A DNA stretch of 64,000 nt from Pseudomonas berkeleyensis (lineage in GTDB: Bacteria > Pseudomonadota > Gammaproteobacteria > Pseudomonadales > Pseudomonadaceae), in the NCBI RefSeq assembly GCF_014109765.1, contig NZ_CP059139.1, positions 4,034,001 to 4,098,000 on the forward strand, read 5' to 3'. A program made the translations under genes and the position numbers. This document shows, piece after piece, positions 11,212-20,451 of the stretch. Each line of letters begins with the position of its first letter. The stretch's first letter is position 1. The notes under the pieces were generated by a model, which did no database searches, was not told where the DNA came from, and saw nothing but the letters and a program-made list of their open reading frames with translations.

Positions 11212-12476
11212 GCAGCGCTATTACGAAAAACCTCAAATCGGCGATTTTCAGCGCCCTGCTGGTGCTGATCATTTCCTATCCGGTGCTGGGCCTGAAACTG
11301 ACCACCGTCGGCATCAGCCTGCGTGTAGAAGGCGCCACCGCCTTCGAGCTATGGTGCATCGGCGCGGCAGCAACGCTGATCTTCATCTGGCAACTGCTGC
11401 GTGACCGCCTCACGCCCGCCTGGGCCAAGGTATCGCTGCCACGCCTGCCGGGTAACGCAAGCAACTTCCTGACCCTGCCTTCCACTCAACGCTGGGTGAT
11501 CCTGGCGCTGATCGCCTTCGCCCTGGTCTGGCCGTTCTTCGCCAGCCGTGGTTCGGTGGACATCGCCACGCTGATCCTGATCTACGTGATGCTCGGCCTC
11601 GGCCTGAACATCGTCGTCGGTCTGGCCGGTCTGCTCGACCTGGGCTACGTCGGCTTCTACGCCGTCGGCGCCTACAGCTACGCGATCCTCGCCCACTACT
11701 TCGGCTTCGGCTTCTGGATCTGCCTGCCACTGGCAGGGATGATGGCGGCGCTGTTCGGCTTCCTGCTGGGCTTCCCGGTGCTGCGCTTGCGCGGTGACTA
11801 TCTGGCCATCGTGACCCTCGGGTTCGGCGAGATCATCCGCATCATGCTGCGCAACATGACCGAGTACACCGGCGGCCCGAACGGCCTGAGCATCGCCAAC
11901 GAGAACAAACCGACCCTGTTCGGTCTGTCCTTCGAACGCCGCGTGCCGGCCGACATGCCGACCTTCCACGGCTTCTTCGATATCGCCTACAGCTCGATGT
12001 ACAAGGTGATCTTCCTTTACCTGATCGCCCTGCTGCTGGTGCTGCTGACCCTGTTTCTGGTCAACCGCCTGCTGCGAATGCCGATCGGCCGCGCCTGGGA
12101 AGCCCTGCGTGAAGATGAGATCGCCTGCCGCGCGCTGGGTCTGAACCCGACCGTGATCAAGCTCTCGGCCTTCACCATCGGTGCCAGCCTGGCCGGTTTC
12201 GCCGGCAGCTTCTTCGCTGCCCGTCAGGGCCTGGTGACACCGGAGTCCTTCACCTTCATCGAATCGGCGATGATCCTGGCCATCGTGGTGTTGGGCGGTA
12301 TGGGCTCGCAGTTGGGCGTGATTCTCGCAGCAGTGGTCATGGTCATGCTGCAGGAGATGCGTGAGCTGAGCGAGTACCGCATGCTGATCTTCGGCCTGGT
12401 CATGATCTTCATGATGATCTGGCGCCCGCAAGGTCTGCTGCCGATGCAACGTCCCCACCTGGAGCTGAAGCGATGA
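11208..12476 (+). CDS. braE: Branched-chain amino acid ABC transporter permease (LivM type)
   Basis: Second permease of the pair, 422 residues. The first ~90 residues hold two extra membrane segments, as in pseudomonad BraE and enteric LivM. The core has [27 protein letters not shown] and the [12 protein letters not shown] coupling loop. It overlaps braD by 4 bp and braF by 4 bp (ATGA), so the membrane and ATPase subunits are translationally coupled. Confidence 0.95.
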
Positions 12477-13240
12477 GCCGCCCGATTCTTGAAGTAAGCG
12501 GCCTGACCATGCGTTTCGGCGGCCTGCTGGCCGTCAACGAGGTGGCCCTGAAAGTAAGCGAAAAACAGGTGGTCTCGATGATCGGCCCGAACGGTGCCGG
12601 CAAGACCACCGTGTTCAACTGCCTGACCGGCTTCTATCAGCCGACCTCCGGCAGCATCCGCCTCAACGGCGAAGCCATCGAGGGCCTGCCAGGCCACAAG
12701 ATCGCTCGCAAAGGCGTGGTGCGTACCTTCCAGAACGTGCGTCTGTTCAAGGACATGACCGCCGTGGAAAACCTGCTGGTAGCCCAGCATCGTCACCTGA
12801 ACACCGGCTATCTGGCCGGCCTGTTCAAGACGCCGGCCTTCCGCCGCAGCGAGCGCGAGGCGATGGACTTCGCCGCGCACTGGCTGGAGCAGGTCAATCT
12901 GGTGGAGTTCGCCAACCGCACCGCAGGCACCCTCGCCTACGGTCAGCAACGCCGCCTGGAAATCGCCCGTTGCATGATGACTCGCCCAAGCATCCTCATG
13001 CTCGACGAGCCAGCCGCGGGTCTGAACCCACGCGAAACCGAAGACCTCAAGGCGCTGATCGCCATGCTGCGTGACCAGCACGGCGTCACCGTGCTGCTGA
13101 TCGAGCACGACATGAAGTTGGTGATGAGCATTTCCGACCACATCTACGTGATCAACCAGGGCACGCCTCTGGCCGATGGTACGCCGGAGCAGATCCGCAA
13201 CAACCCGGACGTGATCAAAGCCTATCTGGGGGAAGCGTAA
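12473..13240 (+). CDS. braF: Branched-chain amino acid ABC transporter ATPase (LivG type)
   Basis: Cytoplasmic ATPase of 255 residues. Walker A is GPNGAGKTT at about residues 38-46, the signature segment is the atypical [13 protein letters not shown] of LivG proteins, Walker B is ILMLDEP, and the switch His is in LLIEHDM. It forms the heterodimer with BraG that drives BraDE. It ends directly against braG (the stop is followed immediately by ATG). Confidence 0.96.
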   Translation: MSRPILEVSGLTMRFGGLLAVNEVALKVSEKQVVSMIGPNGAGKTTVFNCLTGFYQPTSGSIRLNGEAIEGLPGHKIARKGVVRTFQNVRLFKDMTAVENLLVAQHRHLNTGYLAGLFKTPAFRRSEREAMDFAAHWLEQVNLVEFANRTAGTLAYGQQRRLEIARCMMTRPSILMLDEPAAGLNPRETEDLKALIAMLRDQHGVTVLLIEHDMKLVMSISDHIYVINQGTPLADGTPEQIRNNPDVIKAYLGEA

Positions 13241-13942
13241 ATGCTCAGTTTCAACAACGTATCCACCTTCTACGGCAAGATCCAGGCACTGCACGGCATC
13301 AGCATCGAAGTGCAGAAAGGCGAGATCGTCACCCTGATCGGTGCCAATGGCGCCGGCAAGTCGACCCTGCTGATGACGCTTTGCGGTAACCCGCGCGCCA
13401 CCAGTGGCAGCATCCGCTACATGGGCGAAGAGCTGGTCGGCATGGACACCCCGGAGATCATGCGCAAGAGCATCGCCATCGTGCCGGAAGGCCGCCGCGT
13501 GTTCGCCCGCCTGACCGTCGAGGAAAACCTGGCCATGGGCGGCTTCTTCGGCAACAAGGCTGACAATCAGGAGCAAATGGACAAGGTGCTACACCTGTTC
13601 CCGCGCCTGAAGGAACGCTTCAACCAGCGCGCCGGCACCATGTCCGGTGGCGAGCAGCAGATGCTGGCGATCGGCCGTGCGCTGATGAGCAAGCCGAAAC
13701 TGCTGCTGCTCGACGAGCCTTCGCTCGGTCTGGCACCGATCATCATCCAGCAGATCTTCGACATCATCGAGCAGCTGCGTGAAGACGGCGTGACCGTGTT
13801 CCTGGTCGAGCAGAACGCCAACCAGGCACTGAAGCTGGCTGACCGCGGCTACGTGCTGGAAAACGGTCATATCGTGATGCAGGGTAGCGGTGAAGCGCTG
13901 CTGAACGATCCGAAGGTGCGTGACGCCTACCTCGGTGGCTGA
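13241..13942 (+). CDS. braG: Branched-chain amino acid ABC transporter ATPase (LivF type)
   Basis: Second ATPase, 233 residues. Walker A GANGAGKST, signature MSGGEQQMLAIGRAL, Walker B LLLLDEPSLGLAP, switch segment FLVEQNA. It is the partner of BraF and the last gene of the operon. A Rho-independent terminator follows 24 bp downstream. Confidence 0.96.
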   Translation: MLSFNNVSTFYGKIQALHGISIEVQKGEIVTLIGANGAGKSTLLMTLCGNPRATSGSIRYMGEELVGMDTPEIMRKSIAIVPEGRRVFARLTVEENLAMGGFFGNKADNQEQMDKVLHLFPRLKERFNQRAGTMSGGEQQMLAIGRALMSKPKLLLLDEPSLGLAPIIIQQIFDIIEQLREDGVTVFLVEQNANQALKLADRGYVLENGHIVMQGSGEALLNDPKVRDAYLGG

Positions 13943-13965
13943 GCGCTATCGGTGAGCTGTATCGG

Positions 13966-13990
13966 AACCGCCCTTCGGGGCGGTTTTTTA
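13966..13990 (+). terminator. Rho-independent terminator of the bra operon
   Basis: AACCGCCC / GGGCGGTT stem closed by the stable TTCG tetraloop and followed by TTTTATT. Confidence 0.95.
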
Positions 13991-14165
13991 TTGCACGCGT
14001 CGGTACGCCACCAACGCCGTAGCCGATATGCCTCCCAGGGGATGTATGCCCCCGTGCTCGATTCGGCCATTACCGGGTCGAACTGTTAAGCGAATATTTC
14101 CACCCTCTTGCGTCTACCTCGGCGGGTATTAGGCTCAACCCATCTGCCTCTGCGAAACAGCGGTC

Positions 14166-15026
14166 ATGCGCAAATCCCTGCTCCTGCTACTGGCTCTCAC
14201 CCTGCTGCTTGGCGCGTGCAGTCGCGTCGGTCTGGCCTACCGCAATCTCGACTGGCTGATCCCCTGGAAACTGGGCGACTACGTCACGCTCAGCAACGAG
14301 CAGAGCGCCTGGCTCAAACCCCGACTGCAAGAGCACCTCGCCTGGCACTGCAGCGTGGAGCTCCCGCGCTACCTGCAATGGCTGGAAGTCAGCCAGCAGG
14401 CGCTGAGCAATCGCGACAGTGCAAGCCTGGCCAAGCAACTGGCGGCCTTCGACGAAGCCATGCAACGCGTCGCCGTGGAAATCACGCCCAGCACCACCGA
14501 ACTGTTGCGCGGCCTCAGCCCGCGTCAGGTGGAACAACTGTTCGAGGAGCTGGAGAAGCAGAACGAAAAATTACGCGAAGAATTCCTCGCCCCCTCACTG
14601 GAGCAGCAGATTGCCAGGCGTGCCGAACGCATGTCGGAACGTCTGCGACCCTGGTTCGGCACGCTGAATACGCAACAGACCCGCGAGGTGGAGAACTGGG
14701 CGCAAAGCCTGGGCGCACAGAATGAAATCTGGTTGGCCAACCGCCTGGCCTGGCAGCAAGCGCTGCGTGAAGCGCTGGAAGTCCGCCGCGGTGACGACTT
14801 CGACGCGCGCATGACTGCCCTGCTGCAAGAGCGCGAACGCTTTTACACGGGCGACTACCAGGCCCGCTACGACGCGAATCGGCAAGCCATGGCCGAGCTG
14901 ATCGTCAAACTCATCGGCGAGGCTGAAGACAGCCAGCTGGAGCGTGCACGCAAACGCCTCGATGGCTTGCACAGCGAGTTGGCAGCCCAGCAATGCCAGG
15001 CCCCCGATGGCCTGGCCGGACGCTGA
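14166..15026 (+). CDS. DUF6279 family lipoprotein
   Basis: Protein of 286 residues with a lipoprotein signal peptide (lipobox LLGAC, Cys at about 18), so it is membrane-anchored in the envelope. The body is almost all helix, with heptad-rich stretches (VEQLFEELEKQNEKLREEFL) and conserved WLIPWKLGDYVTL and HLAWHC segments. I recognise it as DUF6279, a Pseudomonas lipoprotein family with no known function. It is a free-standing gene after the bra operon, convergent with the next lipoprotein gene. Confidence 0.8.
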   Translation: MRKSLLLLLALTLLLGACSRVGLAYRNLDWLIPWKLGDYVTLSNEQSAWLKPRLQEHLAWHCSVELPRYLQWLEVSQQALSNRDSASLAKQLAAFDEAMQRVAVEITPSTTELLRGLSPRQVEQLFEELEKQNEKLREEFLAPSLEQQIARRAERMSERLRPWFGTLNTQQTREVENWAQSLGAQNEIWLANRLAWQQALREALEVRRGDDFDARMTALLQERERFYTGDYQARYDANRQAMAELIVKLIGEAEDSQLERARKRLDGLHSELAAQQCQAPDGLAGR

Positions 15027-15038
15027 GGCACTTGGCCC

Positions 15039-15647
15039 TCAGATCCCGATCTTGTCCAGCGATTCCCCGATGGAGCGCCAGAAGCCACGCTGCGGTCGTT
15101 CCACCTCGACCTGGCTGGCAGCGATGCGCGTCATCGGCTGTACGCTACGCGTGGCGCCCAGCTCCTGCTCGGCCAGCTCGGCCGAAACCAGTTGCAGCGG
15201 CCCATCGGCATTGCCCTCGGACGCTGAATTCTGCGGTGGCGGGCCATCCTCGTCATAACGCAGGTAGTAGGTAGCGCCTACCGCCGCATCCAGGGTGAAG
15301 CTGGAGATCAGGGTGAAATCCAGCGGCCCGTCGGCCAGCAACGTCCAGAAACTGCCGGCCAACGGGCGACGCATCTCCAGCTTGTAGTTGGCCGCATCGA
15401 ACTCCAGCACCAGATAGCCATTGCTGGGCAGACTGCCGATCAGGCGATTGTCGAGAAACAAGCCTGGCGCCTCGAGCTCCTGATCCGCCCAGTCGTTGCG
15501 TGGCCGATAGAGGTAAACCAGCGCGTGGTTCTCGTCACTCAGCGTGTGCGCAATGAAGGGCTCACCCTTCACGTCACCGAAAAAGGCGCCCGGAGTAGAA
15601 CAGCCAACCAGAAGGCAGATGGAAAACGGCAGCAGCAAACGGCGCAT
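15039..15647 (-). CDS. DUF2846-like lipoprotein
   Basis: 202-residue lipoprotein; the lipobox is LLVGC (Cys at about 16). The mature part contains ALVYLYRPRNDW, an LFLDNRLIGSLPSNGYLVLEF strand-turn-strand and a tail that would sit near the membrane. This layout resembles DUF2846, in which a short beta domain carries a displayed loop; the role is unknown. Twelve bp separate its stop from that of the DUF6279 lipoprotein gene (convergent). Confidence 0.65.
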   Translation of the reverse strand: MRRLLLPFSICLLVGCSTPGAFFGDVKGEPFIAHTLSDENHALVYLYRPRNDWADQELEAPGLFLDNRLIGSLPSNGYLVLEFDAANYKLEMRRPLAGSFWTLLADGPLDFTLISSFTLDAAVGATYYLRYDEDGPPPQNSASEGNADGPLQLVSAELAEQELGATRSVQPMTRIAASQVEVERPQRGFWRSIGESLDKIGI

Positions 15648-15724
15648 CGGGTCGTCCTTAGCAGATCGTCAGCCGAGCTTAGTCGGCGCCGTGGCGAACG
15701 GCACCCGACGAAAGTGCGGGTCTT

Positions 15725-16492
15725 TCAGAATCGGCCGTGTCGTCCCGCGCCATCACGAAAGCGACGCGCGCCGGCCTGCGTCTCGCCACTGCCCACCACT
15801 GCCATCCCACCCTCGAATTCGGCGCGTAGCGCTGCATCCAATGGCAACGACCATTGCCCATGAACACTGGCACGGTCGGCGAGCATGCAGCGCTGCGGAA
15901 AGGCCGCTATCTGCGCTGCTAGCGCCTGGGCCAGTGGTAATGCCTGCCCTGGCTCGCAGACACGGTTGACCAGCCCCATCTGCAAGGCTTCATCGGCCTC
16001 GACCGGTCGGCCTGTGAGAATCAGATCCAGCGCCCGCCCTTGACCGATGAGGCGAGGCAAACGCACCGTGCCACCGTCGATCAGGGGCACACCGAAGCGC
16101 CGGCAGAACACCCCGAGAATCGCATCGCTGGCCATCACTCGCAGATCCGCGAGCAACGCCAACTCAAGACCACCGGCTACCGCGTGGCCCTCGATGGCGG
16201 CGATCAACGGCTTACCCAGGAGCATGCGACTCGGCCCCATCGGCCCGTCACCCTCGACCTCCAGCCGATTGGCACGCGCCCCACCTTCGGCGACGGCAGC
16301 AAGATCAGCTCCCGCGCAGAAGGTGCCAGCCGCGCCACTCAACACCGCGACACGCGCCTGCTCGTCCGCCTCGAAGGCGCGCAGGGCATCGGCCAGGGCC
16401 TGCGCCGTGGGACGATCCACTGCATTGCGCACCTGGGGTCGGTCGATGATCAGGGTAGTGACCGGGCCATGCTGCTCGATGATCACGGACAT
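15725..16492 (-). CDS. Enoyl-CoA hydratase/isomerase (crotonase) family protein
   Basis: 255 residues, crotonase fold. The CoA-pocket segments are visible: FCAGADLAAVAEG (oxyanion loop) and IEGHAVAGGLELALLADLRV (second oxyanion Gly and the first catalytic Glu position). The region that in true hydratases reads GxPE instead reads GVFCRRFGVP, so the second catalytic glutamate appears to be missing. An isomerase, hydrolase or lyase reaction is therefore as likely as hydration. It sits after the SDR gene (16584) with a terminator between, so it probably has its own promoter; both may act in fatty or aromatic acyl-CoA breakdown. Confidence 0.85.
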   Translation of the reverse strand: MSVIIEQHGPVTTLIIDRPQVRNAVDRPTAQALADALRAFEADEQARVAVLSGAAGTFCAGADLAAVAEGGARANRLEVEGDGPMGPSRMLLGKPLIAAIEGHAVAGGLELALLADLRVMASDAILGVFCRRFGVPLIDGGTVRLPRLIGQGRALDLILTGRPVEADEALQMGLVNRVCEPGQALPLAQALAAQIAAFPQRCMLADRASVHGQWSLPLDAALRAEFEGGMAVVGSGETQAGARRFRDGAGRHGRF

Positions 16493-16515
16493 CTCGTTGC
16501 CTCCGCCAAAAAGAA

Positions 16516-16539
16516 AAGGCCGGCATCGCTGCCGGCCTT
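16516..16539 (-). terminator. Rho-independent terminator of the SDR gene
   Basis: AAGGCCGGCA / TGCCGGCCTT perfect stem with a 4-base loop; on the minus strand it is followed by TTTTCTTTTT. It lies 45 bp beyond the SDR stop and just upstream of the crotonase start. Confidence 0.93.
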
Positions 16540-16583
16540 CTACCCTATTGCGTCGCCAAGGCGACGTCAGCCCCGTTGGCCGA

Positions 16584-17495
16584 TCAGAGGGCGTACTTCT
16601 GCAGATTCGCCATCATTTCCTTGAGTGCCTCGACGTTATCGGCCGGATGCGCCGCGCCATCGAAATCACAGATGCGCTGCCACTGCGCGGCGACATCTTC
16701 CGGCGCGAAACCCGCCTTGGGATCGAAGCCAGCCCCGAGGCTACGCTCCCAGCGAACCTTGCCGACCCAGCCACCACCGACTTCGAACAAGCCACCGGTG
16801 TCCTGGCAGGCGTCGCTGCCGAGATAAACCACCAACGGGCTGATCAGCTCGGGCTTGAGCTGCTCGAATACCTGGGGCGGGATCAATCCTTCGGTCATGC
16901 GCGTGGCACCGGTAGGTGCGATGGCATTGACCAGAATGTTGTTCTTGCGGCCTTCGATGGCCAGCGTACGGGTCAGACCATAGAGACCGAGCTTGGCCAT
17001 GCCGTAGTTGCTCTGGCCAAAGTTGCCGTAGATGCCGGAGGTGGACGAAGTGAAGATCACCCGACCGTAATTCTGTTCGCGCAGATGGGGCCAGGCAGCA
17101 TAGGTGGTCTTGTAGGCGCCCTCGACGTGCACCTTGTAGACCAGATCCCAGTCGGCGTCCTCCATCTTGTGGAAGCTCTTGTCACGCAGGATGCCGGCGT
17201 TGTTCACCAGCACATCGATGCGCCCGAAGTGATCCAGCGCGGTCTGCACGATCTTGTCGCCATCGGTTACCGAATCGTAGTTGGCCACAGCACTGCCACC
17301 AAAGGCCTTGATCTCTTCCACCACCTTGTCCGCGGCCGAGGCGTTGGCGCCCTCACCGTGAGTGCTGCCGCCCAGGTCGTTGACCACTACCTTGGCGCCA
17401 TGACGTGCGAACAGCAGTGCATGGGCGCGACCGAGGCCACCACCGGCACCGGTGACTATCACCACTTGATCTTCGAAACGGATGGCATCACTCAT
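16584..17495 (-). CDS. SDR-family dehydrogenase (3-hydroxyacyl-CoA dehydrogenase-like)
   Basis: NAD(P)-dependent short-chain dehydrogenase of 303 residues. TGAGGGLGRAH (about 14-24) binds the cofactor, NNAG is at about 95, and the catalytic Ser and YGMAK follow (FTSSTSGIYG...SNYGMAK). The VVNDLGGSTHGEG segment and a C-terminal extension of about 50 residues resemble the dehydrogenase part of peroxisomal multifunctional enzyme type 2, so a hydroxyacyl-CoA or hydroxysteroid substrate is plausible. The start at 17495 follows GAGGAG; the frame continues to 17558 but with poor coding character. Confidence 0.88.
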   Translation of the reverse strand: MSDAIRFEDQVVIVTGAGGGLGRAHALLFARHGAKVVVNDLGGSTHGEGANASAADKVVEEIKAFGGSAVANYDSVTDGDKIVQTALDHFGRIDVLVNNAGILRDKSFHKMEDADWDLVYKVHVEGAYKTTYAAWPHLREQNYGRVIFTSSTSGIYGNFGQSNYGMAKLGLYGLTRTLAIEGRKNNILVNAIAPTGATRMTEGLIPPQVFEQLKPELISPLVVYLGSDACQDTGGLFEVGGGWVGKVRWERSLGAGFDPKAGFAPEDVAAQWQRICDFDGAAHPADNVEALKEMMANLQKYAL

Positions 17496-17610
17496 CGACT
17501 GACTCCTCGGGGCAGATTGGCAATGCCCCCGAGTGTCCGGCAGCGTCGCGTGCTCCACAAGAGCGCGCGACCTGCCTGAATGACGACTGATAATGCGACG
17601 TTATAGGCCG

Positions 17611-17898
17611 TCAGCTGCCCGAACCGGAACCAGAACCGGCCCCATTGCCATCGCCACCAGTGCCACCGTCACCATTGCTGCCGCCCGGATTGCCATCGGT
17701 ACCCGGACCACCACCTGCAGGAGGAAGACCGTAGCCATCGCTATCTTCGCCACCTGGGGTAGTCGGTGCCTGCGGGTCTGATGGTGCAGGCATGGTTGGT
17801 CCGTTGCCATCGGTAGCAGAATCGTTGGCTGCGAACGTAGGCAGCGCTACGGCGCTCAGCATGCCGCCCAGCAGGAGTGCGGATAATGTCTTGTTCAT
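17611..17898 (-). CDS. Small secreted Gly/Ser/Asp-rich protein
   Basis: 95-residue protein with a clear signal peptide (MNKTLSALLLGGMLSAVALP, cleavage near TFA-AND). The mature part is low-complexity: Pro-rich first (APSDPQAPTTPGGE), then Gly/Asn/Asp repeats (GGSNGDGGTGGDGNGAG) and a GSGSGSGS tail. It has no cysteines and no globular domain and is probably disordered in the periplasm or outside the cell. A GAGG ribosome site precedes the ATG. I do not recognise the family. Confidence 0.7.
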   Translation of the reverse strand: MNKTLSALLLGGMLSAVALPTFAANDSATDGNGPTMPAPSDPQAPTTPGGEDSDGYGLPPAGGGPGTDGNPGGSNGDGGTGGDGNGAGSGSGSGS

Positions 17899-18052
17899 GA
17901 CGTACCTCGATTGTTGGTGAGTTACAGTTTTAGTGAGTCACCAGGGTCGAGATTGGTTCGACAAAAATGATCGGCGGCCACTTGCCAGCTGGCGGGTGAG
18001 ACCGTCAGCTGCATTGGACGCCGTAAGAACTGGAAGCCGTGAAGGTGGTTTG

Positions 18053-18586
18053 TCAGGCGGGACGAATCAGACTCAGATGGTTGTAGAGATGCATCACGTG
18101 CGCCTCGGCATATTCGGCATGATCGAGTGCACCGTAGGCGAAGTGGGGTTGCAGTTCGCCGTCGTAGCCGGCGAAGCGTTCGAAGGCCGCCTGCAGGCGC
18201 TGCAATGCCAGTTCCTGGCTAGCCGGTTCGGCCAGCGGCGCGGCACCTGGAATGACCTCGTCGAGCGGATGACGCATGGCCCCACGAACACTGAACACGG
18301 CAAAGGCTGCCGGCCCAACGCTGTGACGAAACCAGGCGGGCTTCAGCTCGGGATAACCGTCCATGGAGTACTCGATGCTCTGTGCGCAGTGATTGAACAC
18401 TTCTTGCGGACTCCAGCCACGGGTGGCGACCAACGCCCGCCCCTGCAATTCATCGAGCACCTGGCGCGCGCCATCCAGGCTGACGGCCGCCGGCCGCGGA
18501 CTGGTCGGTAACGCCCAGAAACCAGCCCCCAGAGCCGCCACACCGCCGACAGCAGCGCCTTTCAACAGGGTACGCCTACGCATCAT
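18053..18586 (-). CDS. DUF1569 family protein with Tat signal
   Basis: 177 residues. The N-terminus MMRRRTLLKGAAVGGVAALGAG has the twin-arginine pattern, so it is probably exported folded. The rest matches the DUF1569/DinB-like layout: WSPQEVFNHCAQSIEYSMDGYPELKPAWFRH, then a long helix (ELALQRLQAAFERF) and HFAYGALDHAEYAEAHVMHLYNHL, whose histidines could bind a metal. It overlaps the hydrolase stop by 11 bp and so closes a three-gene operon. Function unknown. Confidence 0.8.
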   Translation of the reverse strand: MMRRRTLLKGAAVGGVAALGAGFWALPTSPRPAAVSLDGARQVLDELQGRALVATRGWSPQEVFNHCAQSIEYSMDGYPELKPAWFRHSVGPAAFAVFSVRGAMRHPLDEVIPGAAPLAEPASQELALQRLQAAFERFAGYDGELQPHFAYGALDHAEYAEAHVMHLYNHLSLIRPA

Positions 18587-19472
18587 CACTCCTTGTTCCC
18601 TCAACGAACTGCAGATAGTGCTCCAGCACCTGCTGCGGCGCCTCGAGCTGTGGGTAATGGCCGATGTCGTCCAGCAGGACCGTGTCGGCATCGGCTATCA
18701 ACTCGCGATAGCGCGCCACCATGTGTGCCCCGGAGATTGGATCGAACGCCCCGTCGATCACCCGCATCGGCACTGTCGTCGCCTGCATCGCCGTGACCCA
18801 GCGCTCACGCTGTTGGCGTCGCTCTGGCATGTAACGGATCAGCCGGTGCATCACCGCAGGGCCATTGTTGTACTTCACCAGTTGCCAGAGGGCGTCCAGC
18901 TCGGCATCACTGGCCTGCGAGCGCGGGCCAAAAATACGGGCAAAGCTCTGCGCCAACTTGCGCCGCGAGAACAGGCGGCCAACCAGAGGGCCAAGCGGAC
19001 CCAGCAGCAATTTCTGCACACGTACCGGATGGTGAGTCTCGGGAAACAGGCCGCCGTTGAGAAACACGCAACTGGCCAGCTTCACTCGACCGTCCTGGTG
19101 CCGGGCAATCATTTCCTGCGCCACGCTGTCGCCATAATCGTGTGCCAGCACATGCAAGGGCCGCTGCTCGCCGAGGTGCGCCAGCAACGCCTGTTGCAGA
19201 TCCGCCTGCTCCAGCAGGCTGTAATCATGGCCGCGAGGCTTGGCGGAATAACCGAAGCCAAGCATGTCGCAGGCGATCACCCGGTAGCGCTCGGCCAACG
19301 GTGCCCACAGGTAGTGCCAATCCCAGCTCGCGGTAGGGAAACCGTGAATCAGCAACAACGGCTCAGCATCTTCAGCACCGGCCACCCAGTAGCGGATGGT
19401 GTGGCCACGAAAATCCATTGCCAGCCCCCGAGCATGCCAGTCATCCAGGGCAATGCCTGGCAACTCGCTCAC
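18576..19472 (-). CDS. Alpha/beta hydrolase (epoxide hydrolase/dehalogenase-like)
   Basis: 298 residues. The oxyanion segment is LLLIHGFPTASWDW and the nucleophile elbow is AHDYGDSVAQ with Asp rather than Ser as nucleophile. This is the hallmark of epoxide hydrolases and haloalkane dehalogenases. The acid is probably in DGAFDPIS and the base in DIGHYPQLEAP. The start is taken as the GTG at 19472, which overlaps the aldolase stop (GTGA) and is translationally coupled; the frame is open to 19523. A lid domain lies at about 140-220. Confidence 0.85.
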   Translation of the reverse strand: MSELPGIALDDWHARGLAMDFRGHTIRYWVAGAEDAEPLLLIHGFPTASWDWHYLWAPLAERYRVIACDMLGFGYSAKPRGHDYSLLEQADLQQALLAHLGEQRPLHVLAHDYGDSVAQEMIARHQDGRVKLASCVFLNGGLFPETHHPVRVQKLLLGPLGPLVGRLFSRRKLAQSFARIFGPRSQASDAELDALWQLVKYNNGPAVMHRLIRYMPERRQQRERWVTAMQATTVPMRVIDGAFDPISGAHMVARYRELIADADTVLLDDIGHYPQLEAPQQVLEHYLQFVEGTRSDDA

Positions 19473-20254
19473 TGGTCGTAGCCCGGCATCTGCTGGTCGA
19501 GTTTGCGCAACAACGCCGGCCAAGGCAGCGAACCGCCCATACCCTGCGGGCTCTTCATCACCCCGGCGATCATCGCTTGAGCACCATCGAGAATCTGCTG
19601 AGGAATATGGATCAGCTCCGAGCCGCCACTCTGCGCCATCACCTGAATCTCGCAGGCACGCTGCAGGATGAACATGCCGAGGAAGGCATCGGCAATGCTG
19701 CCGAAAGCCGTGAGCAGACCGTGATTGGGCAGGATCATGAAGTTCTTCTCACCCAGGTCAGCCTGCAGGCGCGCCTTCTCGTCGTGGTTCAGCGCCACCC
19801 CCTCGTAGCCGTGATACGCCAGGCTGGCGAGCACGAACAGCGACTGCTGCGAGAGCGGCAGCAACCCCTGCTTCTGCGCCGACACGGCGATGCCTGCCGC
19901 GGTGTGGATATGCAGCACGCAGCCAACATCGTGACGCACCTCGTGTACCGCACTGTGGATGGTGTAGCCGGCCGGATTGATGTCGAACGGGCTGTCCATC
20001 AGCTTGGTGCCCGCCAGGTCGACCTTCACCAGGCTGGATGCAGTGATTTCGTGGAACATCAGCCCATAGGGGTTGATGAGGAAATCTTCGGTGCCCGGCA
20101 CCTTGGCGGAAATATGGGTGAAGATCAGATCGTCCCAGCCGTACAGGGCAATCAGCCGATAGCAGGCGGCCAGGTCGACACGGGCGCGCCATTCGGCTTC
20201 AGACACTTGGTTCTTCACGGCAGGGAGCTTCAGCGGAGCGTTCACGGCGGTCAC
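19469..20254 (-). CDS. Class II aldolase/adducin-family protein
   Basis: 261 residues with the zinc aldolase/epimerase fold. LYGWDDLIFTHISAKVPG and the INPYGLMFHEITASSLVKVDL segment are typical. HIHTAAG and LPNHGLL supply the metal-binding histidines. The catalytic substrate is unknown; relatives act on fuculose-, ribulose- or rhamnulose-type phosphates, but many free-standing ones are uncharacterised. It is the first gene of the operon with the hydrolase and DUF1569 genes, a combination that suggests breakdown of a small carbonyl compound (inference). Confidence 0.85.
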   Translation of the reverse strand: MTAVNAPLKLPAVKNQVSEAEWRARVDLAACYRLIALYGWDDLIFTHISAKVPGTEDFLINPYGLMFHEITASSLVKVDLAGTKLMDSPFDINPAGYTIHSAVHEVRHDVGCVLHIHTAAGIAVSAQKQGLLPLSQQSLFVLASLAYHGYEGVALNHDEKARLQADLGEKNFMILPNHGLLTAFGSIADAFLGMFILQRACEIQVMAQSGGSELIHIPQQILDGAQAMIAGVMKSPQGMGGSLPWPALLRKLDQQMPGYDQ

Positions 20255-20451
20255 CTCGATATTCTTGTTGATCGGTGGTGTCCGCAGTCTAGCCCTGCCG
20301 CTGACAGGCGATAGTCGCTCTGGCAGCCATCTTGATGGCCTTGCGAGTCACGAAGCCGATGACACGTGGCGCGATAAGCCGATATTCGCCGCTCTTATCG
20401 TCAGAATGGCCCGGCAGGTGCGCATGAAGCGCCCTGCCCGTCCTTGATCGC

